64,000 nucleotides of DNA from Zygnema cylindricum (taxonomy: Eukaryota > Streptophyta > Zygnematophyceae > Zygnematales > Zygnemataceae): the NCBI GenBank assembly GCA_037447655.1, contig JBBHKE010000394.1, forward strand, positions 1-64,000, read 5' to 3'. Numbering within the stretch: position 1 is the first letter of the stretch; each line of letters begins with the position of its first letter. Below are positions 43,683 through 54,612 of this stretch, piece by piece. The notes under the pieces were generated by a model. That model saw only the letters and a list, made by a program, of their open reading frames with translations. It did not search any database and was not told where the DNA came from. Both the position numbers and the translations under genes were made by a program.

Positions 43683-44876
43683 ATGGGCCCACCCTCTAGG
43701 GTGCCTATTTTTAATGGAACTGGGTTCATTTATTGGGAAACCATGATAAGGGGTGCACTAGTTGAAAAACGGCTATGGGGCATTGTGAGTGGTCATGTGT
43801 GTCGGCCATTCGCAAAATTGGGAGTTCCACCAGGGTTTGGAGGATCTCGGTTCATAACAGGATCTGCGGGGGCAGAGGCGGAAGAGGATGTTGGAGAGAG
43901 CATCGTGTCGGACATAGAGAAGGAGAACGGGAAGGAGAAACTTACACCGATGCCTACTGGATCGGTTTTGGCATCAGGTATTCAAAAAAAATCGAGGCTA
44001 ATGATAGTGAAATCTGGGATTTCAACAATACCGTTGCGACTCATTTTATTCTCGGGCGTCTCACCCAGGCAGTGGCTACACCTCATCTTCATGTGGACAG
44101 GGCGGACAAGTTATGGGAGGCACTTGTCAACATTTACAAGAGTGGTACAATTCAGCAGTAGAAGGTGGCAGATCAGAAGGTACAGACTTATGGGTACAAA
44201 GGGGGAAAGATGTTAGATTTTTGTAATGACTTGGCCGGGTTATTTATGGAGTTAGAGAGTGCAGGGAAAAGGGAGACTGAGAAATAGAAGGTGAATACTT
44301 TGTTCATGAAACTCCCACATGATTATGAAAACATTGTTAACAGGGTTCAGGACTTGCCAGATCTTCGATGGATCTGGAACTCTGTTGTGCGAATGATTTT
44401 GGTTCGGGAAAACACAATTGAGATTCGTAGAGGAGGAAAGATTGTTGAGGCATTGGCTGTTGGAACCAATTGGGGAGATAAGGATTCCAAAAAAGCTTAT
44501 GGAAACTTTGGTGGAAGGGGAAGAGGAAATCAATCGGAAGGATTTGAATCGAGGCCTCCGAAGGGGCTTTGTCACTTTTGTAAGAAGCCGGGACATTACA
44601 TGGCAGAGTGTACTAAGCTGTCACAGTTGAGATTGAAGGAGAAACAGGTCGGAAAACCAGTCGCAAAGAAAAAGAAGGCATTTGTGGCAACAGAAGTCAT
44701 CGGAGAGGACTTCGATGAGGACGATGGAGAACTTCTCCTCAACGAGGAGCTGGAGGTGAAAGGTGAGCCGGAGATTCCAAGGAGGAAAAAGTGTGCTTTC
44801 GGTGGAGTAAGAGAAGCTCCTAAAGAAGGATGGATTATTGATTCGAAGCCTCTATGCATAAGTGTAGAGAAAACCA
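43683..44876 (+). pseudogene. Copia 2 gag
   Basis: It starts MGPPSRVPIFNGTGFIYW. After about 43978 coding continues in another frame (IWDFNNTVATHFILGRLTQ), with stops near 44161 and 44287. Gly/Arg-rich GGRGRGN precedes a zinc knuckle CHFCKKPGHYMAEC near 44568, then an acidic tail. The protease motif that follows reads WIIDSK where copia has WxxDSG, so its catalytic motif is altered. Confidence 0.75.
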
Positions 44877-47800
44877 TTGTTTACCAAAATGAGAAAGATC
44901 CCTACTCTAGAGATAGAGTATGGGGATGGGAGAATAGTCACCACTAATTTAGTGGGATTTGTGGATCTGAGAGTCTTGGTTGATGGAAAGGCATCCATAG
45001 CCACTTTCTCTGATGTTCTTTTTATCCCCGAGTTGAACAAGAATCTTATCTCTACGTCGGTCTTAGATGATAAGGGTTTTGAGACTAGTACTTATAAAGG
45101 AGTCTTTGTTGCTAGGTATGAGAATGAAGTGTACTTCAAAGCTGAAAAGGGTAGCCAAGGAATGTTTAGGCTGAATTTGAGTAATGGAAAGACGGGAGTT
45201 TACTATGATGGTGTAAGTGATTTGATGATGTGGCATAAAAGATTGGGACATGAGCATCTAGATAGATTAAAAGATATGAAGAAAATGGGTGTAGTTGAGG
45301 GCATACATTTTGGAGATGATGAGACTTTGGATGATTGTAGTGGGTGTGCTCAAGGAAAAGCTCATAGGTTGCCTTTTCCAAAAGCCGCAACATATAAGGG
45401 TGAAAAGGTTTTAGATTTGGTTCACACTGACATATGGGGACTGGCTAAAGTGCCATCAGTTAGAGGGAAAAGATTTATGCTTGCTATCACTAATGATTGG
45501 TCTAGATACTCTAGAGTATATTTCTTGAAAAACAAATCTGAGGCATCGGCTTATTTTAAGGAATATAAATCATGGAGTGAAAAGCTTCATGAGACACTTA
45601 TAAAGAGAGTAAAAAGTGATAATGGGGGGGAATTCACTTCTAATGAGTTTGAGGATAACTTGAAAGAGGAAGGGGTTCAACACCAAAAGACTGTCCTAAA
45701 GAACCCGGAACAAAATGGTGTAGCCGAGAGACGAAATCGGACATTAAGTGAGAGTGCCTGTAGTATGTTGACGGATAAAAAGATAAGGAAAAGTTTTTGG
45801 GCAGAAGCTATGAATTGTGCTAACTATCTCAAAAATAGAGTTCTTACCTCACTTGTAAAAGGTCAAACACCTTATGAAAGATGAACCGGGAGAAAACCTA
45901 ACATATCACACTTAAAGGTGTTTGGAAGTCAAGTGTTTAGTTTAAACACAGAAAAATCTGATTGGAAGTTAGATGTTAGAGGAAAGCCGCGATACTTACT
46001 TGGGTATGATGAGAACGTAAAAGGGTATAGAGTTTATGATCTCGGTAGAGAAGACATAATTCTAGTAAAACACTTGGTAGTTATGGATGAAGGAAAATCC
46101 ATAGATCCCTTTAAGTATACTAAACCGGTCAGAATTAGAATTGAATCCCAAAGTGAGTTAGATGCAGATTCTACTAACCGAACTCCGGTTCAGTCTGATC
46201 GTGCAGAGGATGAGAAAAATCTGACCGAAATTGACCCTCTTTTGGAGTCACATCTTCCAATTCAAACCGAGGAAGAAAACGAGGAAATAAAGGAAACGGA
46301 CGATGAAGGACCGGAATTGGACTCCACGAATAGAGGAGAAGGTAAAGTTGTTCGGAGGAACCCGAGATTACCCTCGATTCCCGGGTCAGAATTTGAAGGA
46401 GGAAGGAGAAGCAGCAAGAGACTTCAAGAGAGACAAGTGAAGAACAAGGTAACTAAGCTATCACATTTGAGCGAACCCCAGACTTACTCAGAAGCAGTTA
46501 ATAGTCCGGAAGGTGGTAAATGGGTGACATTTATTAATAATGAGATGGCTTCCATTATGGAAGCGAACACTTGGGAGTTGGTGGACTCTCCTCCGGATAG
46601 ATAACCAATAGGGTGCAAGTGGGTATTTAAGTTAAAGCTCAATCCAGATAACACTATCGAGCGATACAAAGCCAGATTAGTGGCAAAGGGGTTCACACAG
46701 AAGGAGGAAATCGACTATGAGGAGACTTTTGCTCTAGTTGTTAGATTCCCCTCCGTCCGGATTCTACTTAGTCTTGCGGCAGCGGAAGACATGGTAGTGC
46801 ACCAGATGGACATCAAATCCGCTTTCTTACACGGAGAATTAGAAGAAGAGATCTTCATGCGACAACCGGAAGGATTTGTGGAGAAAGGAGAAGAAAGCAA
46901 GGTGTGCAGATAGATAAAGTCCCTTTATGGACTAAAGCAAGCTCCACACCAATGTAATAAAAAGTTGGACGAGTTTTTGACAAGTTTGGGATATATCTGA
47001 ATCAGTTCAGATCATTCCATCTACTTTTTTGAGGATGAGGAAGGTATAATTTTCATTGCCATATATGTTGATGATTTGCTTGTTTTGAGTAATCAATGGT
47101 TAAAATTAATAAATTGAAAAAGGATCTAAAGAGTAGATTTGAAATGAAAGACTTGGGGGAGGCAAAGTTCATTTTGGGAATTCAAATGGAGAGGGATAGA
47201 GAAAACAAAACAATTAGACTAACTCAAAAAGAAGCAATCGGGAAAATGCTTGAAAAATTTCAAATGGAAAAAGCAAATAGTTGTACGACTCTAATGGACT
47301 TAAAGAAGGGAAATGAGGGGAGCTCAGAGGAGGGAGTCTTAATCTTGGATAATGAGCTAGGACTTGAGGAAAGCAAGTTCATGCAAACTATTCCGTACAG
47401 ACAGGTTGTCGGTAGTTTGATCTACTTTATGAACTGTACTCGTCCTGATATAGCTGCAGTTGTGGGAGTATTAAGTAGGAGTCTGAATGATCCTAGGAAG
47501 AAAGATTGGGAAGCAGCCAAAAGGGTCATGCGGTATTTGGTAGGAACAAGAGATTTGTGGTTGCATCTGGGTGGGGATAACACTGACATCACTACTTGGA
47601 GTGATGCCAGTTATGGGGATGCTCCGATGAGGAGGTGTACTTCTGGATATGTGTTGTATGTTGGGAATGGGGCTTGTTGTTGGAGCAGTAAGCAACAAAA
47701 GGTGATTGCTCAGTCCACCATGGAGGTTGAGTATATGGCCTCTTGTTCTGCTGTGAAATAATTAATCTGGGTGAAATGTTTGCTTCAAGAATTGGGATAT

Positions 47801-48071
47801 ATAAAGAGCGGAGTGCAAAAAATATTTTGTGACAATCAAGCTGCGATTGCAATTTCAGCAAACCCTAAGCATCACTTTAAAGCAAAGCATATGGATATTC
47901 GTTTAAGCTTTGTTAAAGAGAAGGTTGAGAATAAAATAATTAGTTTGGAATATAGACCGGATGGAGAGATGGTAGCAGATATGATGACTAAGCCAATTCC
48001 TTCTCCCAAATTAAAATTTTGTAGGGAGAAGTGTGGACTAAAAGAAAAGATAGACTACAAAATAAGGGGAG
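44877..48071 (+). pseudogene. Copia 2 pol: integrase, RT and RNase H
   Basis: GAG-pre-integrase and integrase occupy 44877-45884: MWHKRLGHEHLDRL, CSGCAQGK, HTDIWG, SDNGGEF and NGVAERRNRTL carry the D, D and E residues. Another segment follows at 45918-46604, and RT runs from [12 protein letters not shown] with IYVDDLLVL near 47066. RNase H includes WSDASYGDAP, STMEVEYMASC and IFCDNQAAIA. It is broken by TGA at 45882, TAA at 46602, TAG at 46911, a frame change near 47095 and TAA at 47759. Relatively few lesions make it the best preserved copia here. Confidence 0.85.
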
Positions 48072-49016
48072 TGTTGAAAAAGGTATTTTGTAGTCTCTCT
48101 TGTGACCTTACTGCAGCCCTCATATTTGTCATAGTCACTGACGACCTGCAGGCAGCCATGGAAGCCTCTAGCAGCTAAACAGACAGGCAGATCACTAATA
48201 TTGTTTTTACAAAACATGGTCTGCCAGTTGTGGGAATTGATCGAAAGACCTCTGGATGACCGCCGTACAGAAAAGCCATGCGCCTTATCCAATAGGTTTT
48301 AGAAGTGCGATGCATGTATATGACGCAATTGTTATTTAAGAAAATACGGCACCGGATATTCCCTTTAAAACAAATTACGCGACATACCGGTTCGCACGAA
48401 ATTAGACCGCACAAAATATCCCAATCTACATGTAATTTTGACAGACAAAATCAAACGTTCGGATCTGATCGAACAGCTCACAGAGGAGCCGGAATGCCGA
48501 AATAGAAGTTTGGCGTTTTGCAGACTAGATGTCGGTGGATGACACGTGGCAACATATGGTTGGACAGGGATATTACGGGAGGAGCAACTACAGCTCCGAA
48601 ACTGACACGCGTCAACGGACCGGCCATGCCGTACTATGGCCGTACAAAAAGTACACCGGTACTTGTACCTTCTTGTACTTTACAGTTATATGATTGGTCG
48701 AGTATCTTAGTAATAGGTTTAGAGAGGTAGCTTAGGGCTTAGAATATTTTTGGGTTTTTTAGCCTCTCTCCCAGAGTGCACCTGTATTTATGGACCAACT
48801 TTGGTCAGCCATAACTTAATGCTTAGATGAGAAAATTCAGTGATTCTTTTTGCTGCGGACTCATGGGAGTCCACGCTACACACGAGTGTAGTTGGTTAGG
48901 GATTTTGCGTCCCAAGGTATGACTTATTCATTGTCAAAGTCAAAAGTGTATATACTATCCTAGAGGCTTCACATAAGCTGGACATTCCGTGTACTAGTGG
49001 AGGTCACAGAATTACA
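48072..49016 (+). repeat. Copia 2 3' LTR
   Basis: 945 bases, starting TGTTGAAAAAGG right after a purine tract and ending ATTACA before the second ACCAT. Confidence 0.85.
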
Positions 49017-49741
49017 ACCATAACTTATTGGAGATTGGTTCAATTGATCTTGTTTTTGGCGGATGGGAGTGCCAAGGAATGTCTCGGGCTGCGAAAGGTC
49101 TCAGATTTGCCAATCCCCGCAGCAAATTATTTTTTGAATTGGTTTGCATCCTGCATTTTCTACAGACTTTAGATCATCCTATGCGGTATATTTTGGAAAA
49201 TATCGCAGCCTATAATGATCAAAAACCTACGGTTTTGGTTGATTATCAACGGATCGTACAATTAATTGGTCCGCCTCTTATTATTCACGTGGCTCGTCAT
49301 GGCTCACTAGCACACTAGGTTCGCTCCAAATGGACGAACCAGATTGATATTAGTAAACTCCGTGAGGCCAACTTGTTAGTTCGTCCTCCTCCTACAAACA
49401 TTCATGTTGCCCTTCTTCCTTTCCATAAGGTGCAACCTTGCAATAAAAAGGACTGTCCCCCTAATTTTAGTGTCAATGTCCCGCGTCATCCTCTCAAGGT
49501 GCTTCCTACTTTAGTTTCTTAACCACATTCACATGCATTCTCTCATGATGGTCCTGGCATGCTCCGAAACATTCATACTGGTGAGCTCGAAGAGCCTACC
49601 TCTATGGAACGAGAACACCTCATGCATTTCATTCTTGGCATAACAACCGCTACTGGTCTTACAGAACATCAAAGATGCACTTTATTAGTTGTAGTCATGG
49701 ACCCTCACTCTTTGTCTTTTGTTTTAGGTCTTAGGTTTGCA

Positions 49742-51128
49742 GCTGGTCGCCACTCTCACACACATCCGTCTCAACCAGCAGGAGGGGGGAATGCATCAAG
49801 AAAATCTTTCTGTCCCACTCTGTTAGGGATCACATTTCAATTTTTCCTCTTTCCTTCTCCAATTCCACTAGTCTCGGAGATCTCTATCTACGATTTCCTC
49901 AACCCTAGCCATATGTCTTGGTCTTTTCCCGCATACACGGTTGTCCACTCTACAAGTCCCATGCATATTCCACCCACTCCTCATTGGAGCGCTGCTTTTC
50001 CAACAGGCAAATGGAATCATTCAGTTTATTGCCTTAAATAGACACCTGTAGCTTACGAGTTAGGTCAAACGCTTATTGCACATGAGTAGTTGTCCTTTGC
50101 ACAAGCCATGGAAGCTATGTTAAGCAAAATTCTCGATGCTCCTAAATGGAAATTTGCAAATTTGCCACCAATCTAACAAAGACCGAACAAGAGTTACTAA
50201 ATGTTGTAGTTTTACAAAATGTCGATGCCTTTGCCTTTTCTTTGAAGGATTTGGGTCGTCACACCGCTTATAAGATGTCAGTAGATCTCGAAGACGATCG
50301 CCTGATATTTAAACTAAAACATCGTTTATCAGAAACTGAATGTGAAATGGTAGACACACGATGTGCTGAACTAGAGGAAGCTGGGCTAATCAATGGGTCG
50401 GACTCCACATTTGCAGCTCCCACTGTCATGCCTCGGAAAAAGGATTCCGAGGGTAATTTTACTGAACGTCGAATATGTGGTGACTATCGTGAACTAAATG
50501 CTATAATAGTTCAAGATCGTCATCCCATGCCTCTTGCCGAATAAATATTTGATCACGCAGGGGGAGCAAAGTATTATAGTATCCTTGACTTCCGTCAAGG
50601 ATTCAATCAAATTTAGATAGAGGAAAAAGACCGGCATAAAATTGCCTTTTGGGGCAGCGACGGGCGATGGGAATAGGCCGTAATGCCATTCGGACTGAAA
50701 AATGCTCCGGCTGTATTTCAAAAAGTCACGGACTCCGTTCTTCGAGGTTAAAAGTTTGCTAGATGTTACATCGATGACCTCATCATTGCCTCGGCTACTC
50801 TCGAAGAACACGTAGCTCACATAGAAAGGGTATTGACTGAATTAAAAAAGGTCGGATCAAAATGTCATCCTGCAAAATGCACCTTTCGAGCCGAAAGAGT
50901 GCCTTACCTCGGCTATTTTATCTCAGCTGAGGGGATCACTCCTCTCGAAGCAAAGGTAGAGCCAATCATTAAATTGCTTGCTCCCACGGACCTCATAAGT
51001 CTGCGAGTTTTTCTTAGACTTGCTAATTATTATCGCAGGTTTGTATCTAATTTTAGCACCATCGCATCTCTATTAAACGACCTTCTCAAGAAAGAAGTGG
51101 CGTTTATATGGGGTCTCGATCAGATTTC
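49742..51128 (+). pseudogene. Gypsy reverse transcriptase
   Basis: The first part (49742-50145) is a poorly conserved linker. A frame change near 50150 opens RT: KMSVDLEDDRLIFKLKHRLS, ICGDYRELNAI, KYYSILDFRQGFNQI, AVMPFGLKNAP, the polymerase box YIDDLIIAS at 50767-50778, and LGYFISAEGI onward. In-frame stops at about 50542, 50614, 50676 and 50748 replace expected Gln or Trp codons. RT ends near FIWGLD, where a solo LTR interrupts the protein. Confidence 0.85.
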
Positions 51129-52307
51129 TGTTGATATTTGAGTATTTTCTAGGTCTGTATTAGGATAGAAAAAGAGCTGAGGCGGTCTGCCTCTAACTCC
51201 CCTATCTAAGCCCCCACACTTGTTTTGTCACTGAAGGCTGGATAGGGAGCTAGAGCAATGGCTGCCTAGGCTCTCTAAAGAAAACAAGGGGGTGAATTAG
51301 GTAGACTTACCAAAAGTTAGTTGACGGACCCAGGAGTTGATCCTGGTACCTGCCGTCCGTCACTCCGCATTAGCCGATAGCTCTAGCCGTTAAGTCTAGG
51401 ACAGATATTACGATATATAGGGTTTGATAAATATATATATAGTCATATGTAGATTAATCCGTTTAACCGCTAATAGATACTTAGTACAAAGATACAGTTT
51501 GATTTAGTACGAAGTACAGTATGTGGACAGAACGGATACCGCGCATTTGTTTCGATAGCGAAACAAATACCGAGCGTCGAATTTCAGCGGCTAGGATTAT
51601 AGTCGGTTTGATCGGACGGCCACGATAGGCGCCGCGATCACGGAAAAGGCATTTTTGGCGTTTTACTGTCTTTGCCACGTCACATGACACGTGGCGTGAT
51701 AACATTCGACTACGGGAATTCTGGATATTACTAGAACTAATCCTGATTTGACACGTGTCGACATTTTGGCCATGTCGTACAATGACCATACATAAAGTAC
51801 ACCGCCACCTGTACTTTTCTGTACGACATAGTAATTTGATTGGTGCCGTACTTCAGTAGATAGAGTTTTAGAGAGGGAATAGGACTTAGAAAATTTTGGG
51901 TAGGCAGCTGCCTCTCCCAGAGAGCACTCTATATAAATGGCAAACTTTGGCCAGCCATAACTATCAATTTACTTGACCATTTTCAGTGATTCTTTTTGCT
52001 GCGGACTCAAGGGAGTCCGAGCTACACAAGGGTGTAGTCGGTCAGAGTTTTTGTCTGCCAGGGTGGCTGCATTTATAAGGGAAAGTCAAAGTGGGTGAAT
52101 GTGTCCAAATCTCATTTTCTAACTTTGCATTCTGTGGTGGAACTGTGCACACAGAAAGTGTTATTTCACAAAGGTGAATCTATATTAGGATTGTGACTGT
52201 CAATGGGTCAATCATTTGGGTTTATATTAACTTGGAGTCGGCACTATCTAGATTAGATTCTTTTGGATCTGCATACTCTGAGGGCCAATGGAGGTCTCAT
52301 AGTTTCA
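51129..52307 (+). repeat. Solo copia-type LTR with ATTTC target duplication
   Basis: It starts TGTTGATATTTGAG, ends ATAGTTTCA, and is flanked by ATTTC on both sides (51124-51128 and 52308-52312). It interrupts the gypsy frame between RT and RNase H, which resumes as FQKLKTALSSGPIL. No copia internal region remains, so the LTRs probably recombined. Length is 1179 bases. Confidence 0.8.
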
Positions 52308-52943
52308 ATTTCCGCATTTCAAAAATTAAAAACCGCCTTATCGAGTGGTCCAATTCTTTGTCCTCCCAATCACAAACTCCCTTTTTGTATCCAAACAGAT
52401 TTTGGGAAACTCGGAATCGCTGCCATCTTGACACAAAGAGAGTTGAGCAGAGAGGAATACGTAGTTGCTTACGCGGGCACAAGCAATAACACGGCTGAAT
52501 CAAATTATAGTAGTTACAAAAAAGAATGTCTAGCCGCGGTTTAAGGAGTCGTTCACTTCCGCCATTATTTGTACGGAAATCTTTTCACACTCTTAATTAA
52601 CCATCAACCCTTACATTCGCTGATGACGAACGATAAGCTTTCCAGGAAGCTAGCCTAATGGGCTTTAATCTTACAAGAATATGGCGTTGAAATAATCCAC
52701 CGACCTGGTCTGCTTAGTCTTAACGTAGCCAAATTTTCCCGAAATCCTTTGCCACGAACGACGGATAACGGAGTTCGACAAGATTTCGATGACAACAATG
52801 TTCCTCTCATGTCAATGGATTCTTATCTTACTTACTGCCTGGCCTCTATTCCGAACCCCTGTCTCGCCATAGATCATTGGCGTGATGGGCCTCTCATTAT
52901 TTTCCTATCCTCCTAGACCTTCAGGTCCGGCACTACTTGTGAT
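52308..52943 (+). pseudogene. Gypsy RNase H
   Basis: Features are FQKLKTALSSGPIL, CIQTDFGKLGIAAIL (catalytic D in TDFG), NYSSYKKECLAAV with the E, FRHYLYGN and INHQPLHSLMTND. Stops lie near 52542 and 52657. It ends in EYGVEIIHRPG, the usual RNase H/integrase connection. Confidence 0.8.
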
Positions 52944-53700
52944 GAAGAAGACAGAGTGAAAAAGAGGGCCAAAGGTTACCTTTGGCTCGGGGGATCTTTA
53001 GTTCGGTTGTTGGCAGACGGAAGCCATAGGCACGTTCCACGGCCTACCGAGCGTCTTTCTCTCATTGAGCAGATTCACACCGAGCTTGGTCACTACGGTA
53101 CCAAGCGAACGTTAAGTCTAGTTCAGGCACGGTATTGGTGGTCAGGAATGCAAGCTGATGTCGCTGCTATTCTGCACAAGTGTGCCACCTGTGACCGTCT
53201 CCGAACTTCTTTCTCTAACCGGCAGACTACGCTTCAACCTCTACCTATTAGGGGTTTGTTCTATCGATGGTCGGTCGATTTGGCCGGACCTTTTCCTATC
53301 TCACGTAGGGGTAAACAATATATCATGATTATGATTGAAAATTTCAGTAAGTGGGTAGAAGTCGTAGCCCTGCCTCACAAGACAGCTAAGTTAACCACCG
53401 CAGCTTTTAAGGAACATGTCCTTATGAGATACGGTGCCCCAGCCGAGGTCCTTATGGATCAAGGTACAAAATTCCGGGGAGAATTTCAAAAGATGCTTGA
53501 TGAGGCTCTCATCGATCATCGTCGCACTAGTCGGGATCACCCCCAAGCCGATGGCTTGGTTGAACGGGCAGTCGAAACATTTAAGCGTACCTTGCGTAAG
53601 CATTGCTAAGAGAAACACATTTCGGTTTGGGACGAGTCCCTCGGCTACATTACCATGAGATATCGCATGTTAGTTTAGGCTAGTCAGGCTAATTTCAACC
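52944..53700 (+). pseudogene. Gypsy DDE integrase
   Basis: The HHCC zinc-binding part reads IHTELGHYGTKR then CATCDRL. The catalytic core has WSVDLAGPF (D at 53277), VLMDQGTKF (D at 53457) and GLVERAVETFK (E at 53562), a D-D-35-E-like spacing. TAA at 53608 and TAG at 53677 follow the core. Being a DDE integrase, it excludes a tyrosine-recombinase (DIRS-type) element. Confidence 0.85.
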
Positions 53701-54168
53701 CGTATTATGTTTTATTTGGGCGACAACCGTTGTTCATTCGCAATATTCTGAAAGTTGCAAGCTTTCCACTTCCGCTTATGTCTAACACTATCTTTTTGGA
53801 AGAACTCACTCGTCGTGCTTTGCTTTTTGCCCGTGAAATGCCCATGGCTTTTGATAACCTGCAGATTGCTCAACATCGAGAAACACTTCGGTTTGCCACC
53901 ACTCGAAGAGGCAGTTATAGGCGGCAACAGAAGCCCTATCAGGTGGGAGACTCTATTTATTTTCGCAAGCAAACTTTTGACACTTTGGACACAAATGTTT
54001 CCGCACACATCCTACGGATAATCAAGGTGGATTCAAACGGAATGTTGGGATTAGAAGGAGCGGACACACGGACTTTTCGAAAGCACTCCAAGAATTGTGC
54101 TCCATGTTAGTTACCATATTTGTCGCAGGAATATGGATCCTATGCGGATAAAGATTACGAGGGTGACA
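53701..54168 (+). pseudogene. Integrase C-terminal tail
   Basis: NPYYVLFGRQPLF and a basic helix lead to YQVGDSIYFRKQTFDTLDTN and HILRIIKVDSNGMLGLEGAD, a small beta-barrel-like region typical of gypsy integrase tails. HSKNCAPC follows and then a stop. The deleted copy at 33050-33200 retains the same stretch. Confidence 0.7.
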
Positions 54169-54348
54169 GCATGTACCTTTTGTCATTGATCGGACGGGGA
54201 AACTACTATGTTACTTTGTGATCATTCCAATCAAGGGTTTCACATGGAGTGTTTGGTGCCACCATTAATGGCAGTTTCGGATGGTCATTGATTTTGCCAC
54301 AGATGTCGCGAGCTTCCGCTCGTGTTGGCCAGCACCTTTGCCGGCTAA
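54169..54348 (+). pseudogene. PHD finger at the end of the gypsy polyprotein
   Basis: In the frame starting 54169 the translation reads ACTFCH, then SDGETTMLLCD, NQGFHMECLVPPL and FCHRCRELP, ending TAA at 54346. The Cys/His spacing matches a PHD zinc finger (C-x2-C, C-x3 position, H-x2-C, C-x2-C). The fourth ligand position is Ser and two TGA stops interrupt it, one where Trp is expected before FC. PHD fingers commonly read histone H3 tails; here it may steer integration or chromatin choice. A frame change separates it from the integrase tail. Confidence 0.7.
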
Positions 54349-54365
54349 AGAGCTAGGGGGGGGGG
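54349..54365 (+). other. Polypurine tract
   Basis: AGAGCTA plus ten G residues lie directly between the last stop codon and repeat A. The deleted copy has a seven-G run in the same place (33321-33327). Confidence 0.6.
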
Positions 54366-54558
54366 AATAAACCAACCTAACCATAACTAGCTAAGTCGTT
54401 GAACTTTTTTTTTTTCACCTTGCTTGTTGTTATATTTATTTATTTTTCTCTTTCATGTCTTATTTCATTCACAATATATTTTCATCGTTTGGGTTAAAGT
54501 GGAACACAGCTGATGATATTGCATGCATCTTCACGTTATTTGACACATGCATGATAGA
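54366..54558 (+). repeat. Repeat A, first copy
   Basis: It begins AATAAACCAACCTAACC and ends GACACATGCATGATA. It matches 62321-62511 closely (193 versus 191 bases) and leads straight into repeat B. Confidence 0.75.
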
Positions 54559-54612
54559 AGTCATGCCGCATCTCGTCGGCCAATATAATTGTTTGTATTT
54601 AGATGTTAGGAC

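Larger units (their letters stand above)
42744..49016 (+). mobile_element. Copia element 2, full length with perfect target duplication
   Basis: LTRs are 42744-43678 and 48072-49016, both TGTTGAAAAAGG to GAATTACA. The 5-base ACCAT flanks both sides (42739-42743 and 49017-49021). A conserved GGTTATGGGCCCACC follows the 5' LTR, and a purine tract AAAATAAGGGGAG precedes the 3' LTR. It sits between methyltransferase motifs I and IV of the gypsy element. Confidence 0.9.
42294..49741 (+). pseudogene. Cytosine-C5 DNA methyltransferase-like domain in the gypsy polyprotein (split by copia)
   Basis: One frame runs 42294-42743 and resumes at 49022 after a copia insertion; leaving out the copia and one ACCAT copy keeps phase. 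Motifs in order: motif I-like DLFARIGNSI (42525), acidic SVEID, motif IV-like DLVFGGWECQGMS with candidate catalytic Cys at 49070, then RSKLFFE, motif VI ENI (49196), motif VIII-like VRSKWTN after HGSLAH, and a C-terminal EREHLMHFILG with LLVVVMDPHSL resembling motifs IX-X. The layout (GG-x-x-CQ, RLFFE-type helix, ENV, then R-W-N) recalls DNMT3/DRM-like enzymes, but the Pro before Cys is Glu here. It has three stops: TAG 42522, TAG 49316 and TAA near 49519. C5-methyltransferases use the Cys to attack cytosine C6 with AdoMet as donor; activity of this copy is not expected. Confidence 0.75.
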
